Part shown: positions 25,414 to 35,166 of the stretch, one piece after another
How the letters are laid out: the number at the start of each line of letters is the position of its first letter
Numbering within the stretch: position 1 is the first letter of the stretch
Assembly: GCF_000743355.1 (NCBI RefSeq)
Contig: NZ_JQEI01000035.1
Span: 103,732 to 167,731 of the forward strand
Length of the DNA: 64,000 nt
DNA from: Serratia sp. Ag1
GTDB lineage: Bacteria > Pseudomonadota > Gammaproteobacteria > Enterobacterales > Enterobacteriaceae
Direction of reading: 5' to 3'
Made by a program: the position numbers and the translations under genes
The notes under the pieces: generated by a model
Seen by the model: the letters and a program-made list of their open reading frames with translations, nothing else
What the model was told of the DNA's origin: nothing
Database searches by the model: none

Positions 25414-26910
25414 CTACAGATAGCGGTTTTTCAAATGCTGACGGAAGTAACGTGGATTCAGTGCTTCGCCAGTAGCGCAGGTAATCAACGTCTCGGTTGG
25501 ATAACGGCTGCCGTGTTGCCAGATGTTGTGTTGCAACCAGTGGAACAAGGCGCTCAAGTCACCCTTGGCAATATCTGCGCTCAAATTCGGCAAAGCGTTA
25601 CGTACGTGCTGGAATAGCTGAGCAGCATACATCGCCCCGAGAGTGTAGGTAGGGAAGTAGCCAAAGGCCCCATCTGTCCAATGGATGTCCTGCATACAGC
25701 CATTGCGGTAATTGCCTACGGTATCCAAGCCCAGATAGCGGTGCATTTTTTCGTTCCACAAGACGGGAATATCATCGACTTCAATCTCGCCTTCAACCAA
25801 CGCCTGCTCAATCTCATAACGCAGCATCACATGGGCAGGGTAACTGACTTCATCAGCGTCAACGCGGATAAAGCCGGGTTTTACACGCTGATTCAAACGG
25901 ATAAAGTTGCTTTCTTCCAGGGCGGCTTGCTCACCAAACTGAGCGGTCACTAATGGACGCAAGATCTTCAGAAAATCACTGCCCCGCGCCAGTTGCATTT
26001 CAAACAGCAAGCTTTGTGATTCATGAATCGCAGTAGAACGCGCCAAAGCAACAGGTTGGCCAAGCCATTCACGCGGCAGGTTTTGTTCGTAACGGGCATG
26101 ACCGGTTTCGTGCACGATGCCGAGTAAGGCCGTGAGGAACTCATTCTCGTTATAACGAGTGGTGATACGCACATCTTCCGGAACGCCACCGCAGAAAGGA
26201 TGCACGCTTACGTCAACGCGGCCAGCCTCAAAGTTGAAGCCCAGCAATTTCATCACGCTCAGGCCTAGTTGACGTTGCTTCTCGAGATCAAATGGGCCAT
26301 GTGGCAATTGGCAAGGCTCTTTTGCCTGTTTGCTAACCACTTTTTGCAGCAAATCCGGCAACCATGTTTTCAGATCGCCGAAAATCCGATCCAGCTCGCG
26401 GCTACACATACCGGGTTCATACAGGTTCAGCAGCGCATCGTAACGGCTGACACCGGCTGCCTGCGCGCGAATCTGCGCTTCTTCTCGCGTCAGCTTAACC
26501 ACTTCCCGCAAATTTTTACTAAATCCGTCCCAATCGTTAGCCGGGCGCTGGGTGCGCCAAGCGTGTTCACAACGGGCTCCTGCCAATGATTTGGCTTCAA
26601 CCAGAGAGGTAGGTACCAACACGGCATTATCATACTGGCGGCGCATTTCGAGCAGGTTAGCGCGATCAATATCGCCCAGAGACTCTTGCTGTGCGCGGTC
26701 GAGCAGGGTGGCGGTTTGCGGTGCCGTCAGGATTTGGTGCTTCAGCACGCTCAATTCTGCCAGTGCTGCGGAGCGCGCCTGGCTACCGCCGGGTGGCATC
26801 ATGGTTTGCATATCCCAACCTGCGATGGCAGAAAGGTGATCAAAACGTGCAAGGCGAGTGAATAATGCACGCAGCTCTTCGTAAGCCGATGCAGAATGTG
26901 CAGATGTCAT
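25414..26910 (-). CDS. M32-family metallocarboxypeptidase (carboxypeptidase Taq type)
   Basis: 498 aa, the normal size of the family. The zinc motif HETGHARYEQ (HExxH) and the downstream third ligand in HESQSLLFE are present. The N-terminal helical region contains AIAGWDMQTMMPPGG, and GAMYAAQLF lies near the C terminus. Cytoplasmic enzymes of this group remove C-terminal amino acids with broad specificity. It is transcribed alone, with a terminator hairpin behind it. Confidence 0.93.
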   Translation of the reverse strand: MTSAHSASAYEELRALFTRLARFDHLSAIAGWDMQTMMPPGGSQARSAALAELSVLKHQILTAPQTATLLDRAQQESLGDIDRANLLEMRRQYDNAVLVPTSLVEAKSLAGARCEHAWRTQRPANDWDGFSKNLREVVKLTREEAQIRAQAAGVSRYDALLNLYEPGMCSRELDRIFGDLKTWLPDLLQKVVSKQAKEPCQLPHGPFDLEKQRQLGLSVMKLLGFNFEAGRVDVSVHPFCGGVPEDVRITTRYNENEFLTALLGIVHETGHARYEQNLPREWLGQPVALARSTAIHESQSLLFEMQLARGSDFLKILRPLVTAQFGEQAALEESNFIRLNQRVKPGFIRVDADEVSYPAHVMLRYEIEQALVEGEIEVDDIPVLWNEKMHRYLGLDTVGNYRNGCMQDIHWTDGAFGYFPTYTLGAMYAAQLFQHVRNALPNLSADIAKGDLSALFHWLQHNIWQHGSRYPTETLITCATGEALNPRYFRQHLKNRYL

Positions 26911-27074
26911 GAATTAGCTCCCGTGGAAGTGAATGCCTGCAATGTACTACAGGTTGCCGCGCCCGAGAAAAAAATTGAGCCTTGCTCGCCAATAACGCCC
27001 TAACTTTCCAGAATATCTGATTAGCCTTTTCGCATTATGGAAAGTCCGAACTTAGCACGGGCACCAAAGCAATA

Positions 27075-27093
27075 CCGCCTTCTATGAAGGCGG
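27075..27093. terminator. Hairpin between the GH3 gene and the M32 gene
   Basis: Perfect 8-bp arms CCGCCTTC and GAAGGCGG with a TAT loop. It lies about 40 bp beyond the stop of the GH3 gene, so probably ends its transcript, although the T-rich stretch is on the plus-strand side. Confidence 0.6.
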
Positions 27094-27132
27094 ATTTTTA
27101 CTTTATGCAATTGCGGGCAATTTTTACTGGAA

Positions 27133-29010
27133 TCAGTAAGTCAAACCGTGCCCAAAGGGGTAGATGATTTCGCCTTCAGGAGATTTGATATCAACAGGCA
27201 ATTTACCGCTAGGAACATTAAAGAGGAGGATGTCAGCATCATTTTTAAACAATGTTCTGATGCCTGCCCGAATATTGGCCTCAAGAGAGTTACGATTGTT
27301 ATTGGTGACATCAAACCCGGTGATACCATAAATAGCCAGGTTGGCTGTCACGTTATCCAGGTAAGCAATATCATAGGGGTTGCGTGAGGAGATAACCACC
27401 AGGGGTATCCCGAGTTCTCTCGCTTTATCAATTGTCTGTTGTGCAGCATGCCCCTGGGTCTTTAGATTGTATGTGACCAGAATAACCAGATCGTTGGCTT
27501 TAATACTCTCTTCCAGATTGGCTGGCACGGTTTCCTGATCCAGCTTATATGCTAGGCTGGAAACTGTGATTTCCTGATTTTCAAGCTGACTGGCAATATT
27601 TTGCAATTCACTCCGGATAATGTCATTGCGCGTATTTTCGTCAGAGATGACCAACAGGTTATTCTGTGCGCTCAGGGAATAGGGCAACAGATTATCATTT
27701 TTGATCAGCGTAATGGCATGTTCAGCCACTTTCTGTTCATAACTTTTATGTGCGGGTGAAGCAACGACAGATTGAGCGAACTCCAAAGTATGTGGATTAT
27801 GTGCAACGATCTTTTTTGCCAATTTAGTTTGGACAACTTGGGCCGCTGCTTCTTGCAGGCGTGACGCGAACGCGGGATCTTTATAGAATTGAGTTTCCAG
27901 ATAGTGATAAAGATCTTCCAGTTGTTCGATCCCTTGCTGATCCCAGACGTGGACTGGCATCACGATGACATCACTGCCCGCCATCAGCGCCATTTCCACG
28001 GCTTCGTTAGCGCCAAAATTCTCAGTAATAGCCCCCATATCCATTGCATCGGTAAATATCAGACCGTTGAATTTGAGCTCATCACGCAGAATACCGGTGA
28101 TAATTTTTTTGGATAATGTGGCTGGCAAGCCGATTTCAGTGCCATCTTTTTTAGAAACGACTTTGGTATCGTCAAGGGCAGGAACGATGATATGTGCCGT
28201 AATAACGGCATCAATACCCTGTTCGATAACATATTTGAATGGCAACAGATCACTTTGCCGCCATTCGCTTTCAGTATAAGGAACCAGCGGTAACCCAAAG
28301 TGTGAGTCGGTTTCCACGTTACCGTGGCCAGGGAAGTGCTTGGCGGTGGCCAGAACAGAATTCTGTTGCAATCCCTTGATATAGGCACCGGACATCTCAT
28401 TAACCAGCGCAATATTGCTGCTGAACGAGCGCACGCCGATAACCGGGTTATTCTGGTTGGTATTGATATCCACAACCGGAGCAAAATTAATATTCACTCC
28501 CAGTGCATTGAGCTCTGAGCCGTGAACTTCACCCACCTGTTGTGCCATATTGGCATCGCGCGTTGCGGCCAGTGCCATATTACCCGGCATTTCGGTGCCT
28601 TCACGCAGACGCGTGACGTATCCACCTTCCTGATCGGTACTGATCAGTAAAGGCAATTGATAACTGGCCTGCTGTAAATCCTGAATCAGCTGATAGCTCT
28701 GTGGCGTATTAATAAAGTTTTCACGGAACAGGATCACCGAACCCAGCCGGTAGTCATTGATGACTTTAGCCAGCTCGGTAGGGAGTACGGTAACGCCCTG
28801 CGGTTCCCCGGCTGCGTTTTTGCCCCAGTTACGCACATCCAGCATGAGCACCTGGCCTATCTTTTCTCGTGGGCTCATCTTAGCCACTATCTGTTGGGCA
28901 CTGGTTTGCGGTTCTTGCTGGCTGGAGGAGGCGACTTTAGCGTTATCGCATCCCATCATTGTCAGACTGGAAAAAAATACAGCAACAGCTGTTACTCCTG
29001 GTATTTTCAT
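27133..29010 (-). CDS. Lipoprotein glycoside hydrolase family 3 (beta-N-acetylhexosaminidase type)
   Basis: 625 aa with AGGGAAGG before the ATG. The signal sequence ends in TMMGC, making it a predicted lipoprotein at Cys 21. The GH3 catalytic barrel contains STDQEGGYVTRL, the NagZ-type KHFPGHGNVETDSH (His/Asp proton-donor loop) and FTDAMDMGAI with the Asp nucleophile. After about residue 400 a second alpha/beta domain follows, absent from cytoplasmic NagZ. The motif predicts cleavage of beta-N-acetylglucosaminides such as chitin or peptidoglycan fragments in the periplasm or at the surface. Substrate is inferred. Confidence 0.85.
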   Translation of the reverse strand: MKIPGVTAVAVFFSSLTMMGCDNAKVASSSQQEPQTSAQQIVAKMSPREKIGQVLMLDVRNWGKNAAGEPQGVTVLPTELAKVINDYRLGSVILFRENFINTPQSYQLIQDLQQASYQLPLLISTDQEGGYVTRLREGTEMPGNMALAATRDANMAQQVGEVHGSELNALGVNINFAPVVDINTNQNNPVIGVRSFSSNIALVNEMSGAYIKGLQQNSVLATAKHFPGHGNVETDSHFGLPLVPYTESEWRQSDLLPFKYVIEQGIDAVITAHIIVPALDDTKVVSKKDGTEIGLPATLSKKIITGILRDELKFNGLIFTDAMDMGAITENFGANEAVEMALMAGSDVIVMPVHVWDQQGIEQLEDLYHYLETQFYKDPAFASRLQEAAAQVVQTKLAKKIVAHNPHTLEFAQSVVASPAHKSYEQKVAEHAITLIKNDNLLPYSLSAQNNLLVISDENTRNDIIRSELQNIASQLENQEITVSSLAYKLDQETVPANLEESIKANDLVILVTYNLKTQGHAAQQTIDKARELGIPLVVISSRNPYDIAYLDNVTANLAIYGITGFDVTNNNRNSLEANIRAGIRTLFKNDADILLFNVPSGKLPVDIKSPEGEIIYPFGHGLTY

Positions 29011-29196
29011 TGCCTTCCCTCATGATAAATAGAAAATCCACACCGAGAATAATAAATTCTTACAGTAATAGCAGGGTGGAATTTAATATTCATGGGTTGT
29101 ATCACACTTATCACCGGGAAAAATGAGAATGTCGCCCCTAAATAATTCGCGTTGTTTGAAGGATGGCAGGTATACCTGTATAAAAATCGATTAAGG

Positions 29197-30480
29197 TTAA
29201 AAAGTTTGTTTGATTGGCCAGCAGAAACGGAAACTGGCACCGCCCAGTGAGCTCGCTTCAACATAAACCTGGCCTTGATAGGCCACTGCAATAGAATGGA
29301 CGATCGCCAGCCCCAGCCCGCATCCCCCGGTTGCCCGATCACGGCTCGGATCAAGGCGCACAAAAGGTTCAAAGACCCGCTCACGTTCGTCCGGCGGAAT
29401 GCCCGGGCCATCATCTTCCACTTGCAGGCAGGCTCGATCACCGTCAAACCACAAACCGACGCGCAACCTTTGTTCCGAGTAACGCAACGCATTGTTGACC
29501 AGGTTATCTAATACCCGCTCCATCAGCCGTAAATCGACACCGCCAAAGTCACCGACGTGGGGAATACTCAATTCGATATCTCGCTCCGAATGGATCAGTT
29601 GCATATCTGCCACTTTATCTTTCAGCCAGTTCGGTAAATCGATTGGTTCGATATTCAATGCCAACTGCGGGCGATCCAGGCGAGCATAGGTCAGTAGCTC
29701 GTCAATCAGTGATTCCAATTGACCGATATCACGATGCAGCGCCTGTTGCTCGCTTTCGGAAAGATTTTCGCTCATTGCCAACCGATAGCGCAGGCGAACC
29801 AGTGGGGTGCGCAGTTCATGGGCGATACCATCAATCAGCTGTTTCTTGCTGGCAATCAGGGTGCTGATGTTATCCGCCATCTGATTGAATGCCACGCCAA
29901 GCCGGTTAAGGCTGGAGGTGGGTTCAAAATAGGTTCGTTCGTCAAGATGACCCGCCCCCAAGCGTTGGGCGGCGTTTTCCAGTTTCAGCAAATCCTGCCA
30001 GTGCGGGCGCATCCACAGGAACACCGGCAGGGCTAGCGACATCCCGATAAAGATCAGCAAAACCAAATCCAGTATCCGCATCTGATGCAGATAGAACAGA
30101 TAAGGGATTGGCCCAACGACCAACACATAGTGGCTGCGCGGAATGCGCTGCATGAAGGTATAGCGATCGTCTAGGGCGATGATCTCCCCCAGGCGCAGCC
30201 GTTTGGTCAGCTCTTCACTTAGATTCTGCTTGCCCAGCGGTTCAATATGCAGTTGGAAAGACAGATTTAAATCCAGCGTAGCGATGGTTTTGTTCCAGTC
30301 TTTGAGCGGGGTATCGCGGAGTTCACTGCGCATCAGGTACAGCGAACTTTTCATCAGATCGTCCATCGACTGGCGGCCAGCACGTTCAGCGGTGAATTTG
30401 TATACCAGCCCAACCAGCATGGCCATCACCAGAAAACAGACAAACAGCAGCAAAAAGAACTGAACAAAAAGTTTTCTCAT
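29197..30480 (-). CDS. rstB: Sensor histidine kinase RstB
   Basis: 427 aa. The start at 30480 overlaps the rstA stop (ATGA). N-terminal membrane helix (LFVQFFLLLFVCFLVMAMLVG), a periplasmic sensor region, a second helix near 135-155, HAMP, then the phospho-acceptor His in IDGIAHELRTPLVRLRYRL (about residue 221). The ATPase boxes are MERVLDNLVNNALRY and EDDGPGIPP, with GGCGLGLAIVHSIA. Strongly matches E. coli RstB, which responds to Mg2+ and acid and is linked to PhoPQ. Confidence 0.95.
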   Translation of the reverse strand: MRKLFVQFFLLLFVCFLVMAMLVGLVYKFTAERAGRQSMDDLMKSSLYLMRSELRDTPLKDWNKTIATLDLNLSFQLHIEPLGKQNLSEELTKRLRLGEIIALDDRYTFMQRIPRSHYVLVVGPIPYLFYLHQMRILDLVLLIFIGMSLALPVFLWMRPHWQDLLKLENAAQRLGAGHLDERTYFEPTSSLNRLGVAFNQMADNISTLIASKKQLIDGIAHELRTPLVRLRYRLAMSENLSESEQQALHRDIGQLESLIDELLTYARLDRPQLALNIEPIDLPNWLKDKVADMQLIHSERDIELSIPHVGDFGGVDLRLMERVLDNLVNNALRYSEQRLRVGLWFDGDRACLQVEDDGPGIPPDERERVFEPFVRLDPSRDRATGGCGLGLAIVHSIAVAYQGQVYVEASSLGGASFRFCWPIKQTF

Positions 30481-31202
30481 TGTTGCACCGTTGCCCAAGC
30501 GTTGGGGGCGAACAGGTAGCCTTTGTTACGCACGGTTTTAATCCGGAACGGCTCCAGTGCATTGTCATACAACTTACGGCGCAAACGGGAGATCGCCACG
30601 TCGATGCTGCGATCCATGCCGTCATAGCTGACACCGCGCAGGTTTTTCAGCAAAGCTTCGCGATCCATGATTTGCCCTGCGTGAGTTGCCAACTCCCACA
30701 GCAGATCGAAATCCGAAGTGGATACGGTGACAATCTCTTCACCCAAGGTGACCTGGCGGTTGACCGGGTCAATACACAGCAAACCGAAATGCAACGCATT
30801 GTGTTGTGTGATCGCCAGAGTCGGCTCTTCTTTCGGCTGGTTACCGTGCTGGCGCAGGTGCAAACGCAAGCGAGCCAGCAGCACCGCCGGGGGGGTAGTC
30901 TTCAGGATGTAGTCCTGAGCGCCCATTTCCAACGACAGAATGTGGTTCATATCGCTGTCGAGCGAGGTAAGCAAGACAATCGGGCCAGGATAAACCGGGC
31001 GCAAATCGCGGCACAGCGTCATGCCATCCTTGCCGGGCAGCATGATGTCCAACAGCACCAGATCCGGTTGTTCCCGCTCAATGCAGGCCTGGGCCGTATC
31101 ACCACGTGGCTCAATGATAACGTCTATATCGTGTTTGCCCAGATAGGCGGCTATCAGTTTGCCCACTTCCGGGTCGTCTTCTACAAAAACAATTTTAGTC
31201 AT
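30477..31202 (-). CDS. rstA: Response regulator RstA
   Basis: 241 aa, OmpR/PhoB type. The receiver domain has the acidic pair in FVEDDPEVG, the phosphorylated Asp in LVLLDIMLPGKDG and the Lys in YILKTTPP. The winged-helix DNA-binding domain ends in IKTVRNKGYLFAPNAW. I chose the ATG at 31202 (MTKIVFVEDD) over an upstream in-frame one because it matches the family. It is first in the rstA-rstB operon. Confidence 0.95.
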   Translation of the reverse strand: MTKIVFVEDDPEVGKLIAAYLGKHDIDVIIEPRGDTAQACIEREQPDLVLLDIMLPGKDGMTLCRDLRPVYPGPIVLLTSLDSDMNHILSLEMGAQDYILKTTPPAVLLARLRLHLRQHGNQPKEEPTLAITQHNALHFGLLCIDPVNRQVTLGEEIVTVSTSDFDLLWELATHAGQIMDREALLKNLRGVSYDGMDRSIDVAISRLRRKLYDNALEPFRIKTVRNKGYLFAPNAWATVQQ

Positions 31203-31272
31203 TTTGTGTGCTTTTATAAGAAAAACGGCGTCCAGCATAGCGCGCCATACGGCGTTGCGCCATGCACATCAT

Positions 31273-31998
31273 TCAGCGCAGCGGCCTGCCACCATCAACA
31301 CCATGAGTGCGCCCAGTCACGTAGCGGCTATTCATCAGATAGTCCACCAGATTGACCATTTCCTCTTCGCCGGGGGCAATTTTCATCAGTGACTTTTCCA
31401 GTGCTTGGCGGCGATATTCTTCATCATCGCCAGGATTAAACATAATCAGCGCAGGGGCGATGGCATTTACTTTCACTTCAGGTGCCAGCTTGCGCGCAAA
31501 AGAACGTGTCATATTATCCAGCGCGGCTTTACTGGCGGCATAAGCAATATGTTTATCACTGCCTTTTTCTACTACATAATCAGTGAGATGAATAATATCA
31601 GCCCCGGCTTGCCCTTGGCCACGCAAGCAAGGCTCCAACAGCTGATTTAACAGGTACGGTGTATAAACGTGGATTTGCAGCATCGAAGCCATGACCTGCT
31701 CTGGCGGCATCGCGGCTGACTCCGCCAGCCAGGCACTGGCGTTGTGGATCAGCGCACGCAGTTTTGGTGCGATCTCAATCACCTGTTCAGCAAAACGATA
31801 GATTCCCGCATGCGTTGAAAAATCACTCTGCAAGCATATGGCACCCAGATCTTTCAGCTCCGCCAAAGCCGGATAATCACTGCGATAAGCAATAATCACG
31901 GGAACATTACGTTGCAAAAATGACTTGGCGAGGGCCAGTCCAATCCGGCGCGCGCCGCCGGTAATCAGCACCGGGGCTGAGGTGTGGGCTACCATCAA
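31273..31998 (-). CDS. folM: Dihydromonapterin reductase FolM
   Basis: 241 aa short-chain dehydrogenase. The cofactor motif LITGGARRIGLALAKSF is at the N terminus. The catalytic Tyr-Lys pair is in HIAYAASKAALDN and the C-terminal RYVTGRTHGVDGGRPLR is family-typical. FolM makes tetrahydromonapterin from dihydromonapterin with NADPH and has weak dihydrofolate reductase activity. Placement next to rstA as in E. coli, but ydgC is missing between them. Confidence 0.92.
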   Translation of the reverse strand: MMVAHTSAPVLITGGARRIGLALAKSFLQRNVPVIIAYRSDYPALAELKDLGAICLQSDFSTHAGIYRFAEQVIEIAPKLRALIHNASAWLAESAAMPPEQVMASMLQIHVYTPYLLNQLLEPCLRGQGQAGADIIHLTDYVVEKGSDKHIAYAASKAALDNMTRSFARKLAPEVKVNAIAPALIMFNPGDDEEYRRQALEKSLMKIAPGEEEMVNLVDYLMNSRYVTGRTHGVDGGRPLR

Positions 31999-32123
31999 GT
32001 AAAGCTCCTGAGCAAACTGGCAAACAATGAAGGAATCATGTCATTATACGGAAGAAAGCGGCTAAAGCCTCCCTTCGATCATCCATTCAGTGGCATTACC
32101 CACCGGCAAAGAGGAATAGGGGG

Positions 32124-32468
32124 ATGAAGAATCACCAGGCGCACTATGAGAGAGTGTGTTTTGACTACATCGATTTTCTGTCCGCATCCTGCAAGAAACA
32201 GTGGTGTTTCATTGATGCTATTTATGGCGTGATGCCCATTTTTGGCATGGTTTTGAAGTCAGCGGCATCCAGTTCGCAAACGCGCAGCGAACAATTAAAA
32301 GCGCTGGCATTACAGGTGGTTTCTACCCAACTGAGCGACGAAGTTAACATCATCCGCCTGATCGACTTGGCCCAGCAGCAGCAACTGTCGGTGTTTGATA
32401 TTCAACTGCCTTATGCGCTAAAGGCGGAGCAATTGGCCGCGATTGAAAAAAGTTCGCTAATCGCGTGA
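32124..32468 (+). CDS. Hypothetical 114-aa protein
   Basis: I do not recognise the family. A strong ribosome site (AGAGGAATAGGGGG before the ATG) supports translation. The sequence is a soluble, mainly helical small protein with CysCys-lacking N terminus MKNHQAHYERVCFDYIDFL, a hydrophobic WCFIDAIYGVMPIFGM stretch (residues 27-42) and a Gln-rich helix LIDLAQQQQLSVFDIQLPY. It stands alone in a plus-strand slot between minus-strand folM and ydgI. No function is proposed. Confidence 0.6.
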   Translation: MKNHQAHYERVCFDYIDFLSASCKKQWCFIDAIYGVMPIFGMVLKSAASSSQTRSEQLKALALQVVSTQLSDEVNIIRLIDLAQQQQLSVFDIQLPYALKAEQLAAIEKSSLIA

Positions 32469-32515
32469 AGGTTACCCAGATTGATGAACGTATTACCGTT
32501 ACTGCACAGCGTTGT

Positions 32516-32535
32516 ACCGGGTAAAGTTACCTGGT
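32516..32535. terminator. Hairpin between the 114-aa gene and ydgI
   Basis: Arms ACCGGGTAA and TTACCTGGT (one G-T mismatch) around a 2-nt spacer; convergent genes on both sides; no obvious U-tract. Confidence 0.45.
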
Positions 32536-32549
32536 TCGCTCTTGCGGGT

Positions 32550-33941
32550 TTACTGCAACATAAACCAACCCGCTGGCACCGTCGCCGCCAGCAGCAGAAA
32601 AATACTGCCTTTCTCCAGGCTGTTCAGTAACTTCACATCCTGATGCCCATGGCGCGCATAGATAAAAACCAGTAAACCTGGGGCATACAGCAGCACGGAC
32701 ATCAGCAAATGCATCAGCCCCGAGGCATACAACAACCAGATCCCGTATAAGCAGGCTCCGGTAGCGGCAATCATCAACCGCTTGTCTTGGCGCTTAAGCG
32801 CGACTTTAAACAGGAAAGCGCCCACCAGGAAATACGGCACCAGAATCATTTCTGAGGCGATGGTCAGCAGTGAATCATAGTTACTGCCCGTCAGCCAGAT
32901 GAGCACCAAAGCAACCTGCACTGCACCGTTGGTCAGCCATAACGACGCAGAAGGGGCATGATTCTGGTTCTGCTTGCGGAACAGTTTGGGGAAAGCACCA
33001 TGCTGTGCCGCTAGCAGAGGGACTTCTGCCGCCATGATGGTCCAACTCAGATAAGCGCCACAGACTGAAACAATCAGACCAGTAGCAATAATCACATTAC
33101 CCCATGGGCCGATGAGATCGACCATCAATACTGCCATGGAAGGGTTACGCATTTCGGCCAGTTCACTGCGTGGCACCACGCCCAGTGAAAGCAGGGTGAC
33201 CAGCAGATACACCGCCAATGCTGAAAGCACCGCCAGCATCGTCGCACGGCCAACGTCCTTCTTATTACGTGCCCGGGCAGACACCACAACCGCGCCTTCA
33301 ACACCGATAAACACCCACAGCGTAACCAGCATTGTGTCTTTAACTTGTTGCCAAACCGGCGTACCAAGAGCAATACCGTGGAAATCCAGAGTGAAAACAT
33401 CCAGGCGGAATGCGATGGCAGCGAACACGGCAAATAAACCGAGAGGGATCAGTTTAGCCAGCGTGGCGACCAGATTGATGCTCGCTGCGGTCTGTACGCC
33501 CCGCAACACCAACGCATGCACAATCCACAACAGCAGGGATTCGGCAATCAATGCCTGCCAGGTATTGCCATCCCCCAGAATCACCGGCCCGTTCCGATCG
33601 GTAAAAATACTCAGTGCTGCAAACACGATCACCAAATAAGAAACATTGGCGATCACCGCGCAGAGCCAATACCCCCAAGCGGAACAAAAACCGACCAGTT
33701 CGCCAAAACCTTCTTTGGCATAGGTGAAAATTCCGCCGTCAAGATCGGGGCGCAAACGGGTTAGCAACAACATGGCAAAGGCCAGGAACAGGATGCCAAC
33801 ACCGGTGATAGCCCAGCCAAGCAGTAAAGCCGCTGGGCTGGCGACTGCCGCCATATTCTGTGGCAGGCTGAATACCCCGGCTCCAAGCATAGAGCTGAGT
33901 ACCAAAGCGGTTAACGCGGTAAGACCAAGTTTCTTTTCCAA
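32550..33941 (-). CDS. ydgI: YdgI, amino-acid antiporter of the APC superfamily
   Basis: 463 aa, about 12 membrane helices. MEKKLGLTALTALVLSSMLG, CSAWGYWLCAVIANVSYLVI and VFIGVEGAVVVSARARNK follow E. coli YdgI almost without gaps. YdgI is annotated as an ArcD-like arginine/ornithine antiporter by similarity to the basic-amino-acid/polyamine antiporter group. No arginine-deiminase genes are nearby, so the substrate stays open. Confidence 0.88.
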   Translation of the reverse strand: MEKKLGLTALTALVLSSMLGAGVFSLPQNMAAVASPAALLLGWAITGVGILFLAFAMLLLTRLRPDLDGGIFTYAKEGFGELVGFCSAWGYWLCAVIANVSYLVIVFAALSIFTDRNGPVILGDGNTWQALIAESLLLWIVHALVLRGVQTAASINLVATLAKLIPLGLFAVFAAIAFRLDVFTLDFHGIALGTPVWQQVKDTMLVTLWVFIGVEGAVVVSARARNKKDVGRATMLAVLSALAVYLLVTLLSLGVVPRSELAEMRNPSMAVLMVDLIGPWGNVIIATGLIVSVCGAYLSWTIMAAEVPLLAAQHGAFPKLFRKQNQNHAPSASLWLTNGAVQVALVLIWLTGSNYDSLLTIASEMILVPYFLVGAFLFKVALKRQDKRLMIAATGACLYGIWLLYASGLMHLLMSVLLYAPGLLVFIYARHGHQDVKLLNSLEKGSIFLLLAATVPAGWFMLQ

Positions 33942-34140
33942 TGAAGCGTCCTGAGACAGTATAAACGGCTGGGTAGGTGCCGATGGGCTGCAATAACGTA
34001 ATGATAATTAATGCACCGACAGGTAATAGACCTGAAATTGGCGCAGATTCTACGGAGGGATACTGGTCGATGCAATGATTGGATATGCGAATTGGGCAAA
34101 AATTTATTCACGAAAGTGGCGTTGGGTTCAGCATAAAAAA

Positions 34141-34160
34141 GGGCAGCTTGATCGCTGCCC
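34141..34160 (-). terminator. Intrinsic terminator of ydgH
   Basis: Arms GGGCAGC and GCTGCCC around TTGATC, followed on the minus strand by a U-run (complement of the A-run at 34135-34140). Confidence 0.88.
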
Positions 34161-34183
34161 GATGGTAAACCAGAGTTGGATGA

Positions 34184-35134
34184 TTACTTGAACAAGTCAG
34201 CGCTAACGGTCAGGTTACCGCCGCTATTGTTCTGCCATTGACGCGTAACGTGATAGTACTTAGCGCCTTTATTGGCAGCACGCTTTGCCACTTCGGAGGA
34301 AACTTCGGTCATGCTGCCAAAATGGCCCGTGAAGGTGACAGAGTCAAAGGGCACCATCTGTGCAGCCGCAGCATTATTCAGTTCCTGAATTTTAGTGCCG
34401 TCCGGTAACGTGACGGTGTAACGCTGGCCAGTAGAAGATTGAGTTTCGAAGAAACGGCCAATCTCACGGCTTGGTGAAGCGGAAGAGGCTACGCCAGGAA
34501 TTTCCACTTTAGCCGCTTCTGCGCCACCGGCAGCCAGTGCTGCGCGGCCAGCATCAGAATCTGCCGGGATGACATCCGGGCTTTGCACCACGCGTTTAGG
34601 GGCGTCGGCTTTATAAACAAACGCAGTAATAAACTGGTTGCCGCCCTGGTTGGCATCAAACTGGCGCACGATGAAGAATGAGCTTGCGCCTTTTTTCTTG
34701 GCTTCTTTAGCGATGGCGTCGTTGATTTCTGGCTGGTTGCGGAAGAAACCGCTGATGGTAACGGTGTCGTAAGGTTCAAGCAGGTAAGCTTCGTCTTTCG
34801 GCAGTTCATTCACCCCGTGGAAAACACGGTAGTTTTTCTCTTTGCTCACTTCTGGCGCATCTTTATGGTAAAGATCTGCAGTGACTCGCCAGTTGCCGCC
34901 ATTACTGCCGCTGTTCAGGTCTTGAATGTAGAAAGCATCAGCACCCAGTTTATCTGCACGGCGTGATACGGCATCAGCGGCTTCAAAGATGGCATTAAAA
35001 CGGTCGGTAATCGTGATGCGATCAAACGGCTTAAGCGCCGCTGCTTTTTCAGGTGTTAGCTCTTGCGCGGCATGCACAGATAGCGCGGTGAGTGATAACA
35101 AGGCTGATGCGATGATCGTGGTCTTCAGCTTCAT
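34184..35134 (-). CDS. ydgH: YdgH, periplasmic protein with three DUF1471 (YhcN) repeats
   Basis: 316 aa from the ATG at 35134, preceded by AAAGGA; the 17 upstream in-frame codons are not family sequence. Signal peptide MKLKTTIIASALLSLTALSVHA. Three repeats of the YhcN fold are seen near residues 30-90, 110-175 and 255-316, each with a 'GA..FYI/FFIV/YYHV' strand and ending in GNW/GNQF/GNLTVSADLF. The E. coli protein is associated with stress and biofilm phenotypes, function unresolved. Confidence 0.92.
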   Translation of the reverse strand: MKLKTTIIASALLSLTALSVHAAQELTPEKAAALKPFDRITITDRFNAIFEAADAVSRRADKLGADAFYIQDLNSGSNGGNWRVTADLYHKDAPEVSKEKNYRVFHGVNELPKDEAYLLEPYDTVTISGFFRNQPEINDAIAKEAKKKGASSFFIVRQFDANQGGNQFITAFVYKADAPKRVVQSPDVIPADSDAGRAALAAGGAEAAKVEIPGVASSASPSREIGRFFETQSSTGQRYTVTLPDGTKIQELNNAAAAQMVPFDSVTFTGHFGSMTEVSSEVAKRAANKGAKYYHVTRQWQNNSGGNLTVSADLFK

Positions 35135-35166
35135 AAAAAAATCCTTTCGCCTAGCGCAGTAACGTT

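Noticed and set aside
25321..25617. 98-codon plus-strand frame over the terminator and 3' end of the M32 gene
   Set aside because: It crosses the terminator hairpin and is antisense to the carboxypeptidase.
30480..31355. 291-codon plus-strand open frame over rstA
   Set aside because: It lies fully antisense to rstA, which is strongly recognisable, and has no family features.
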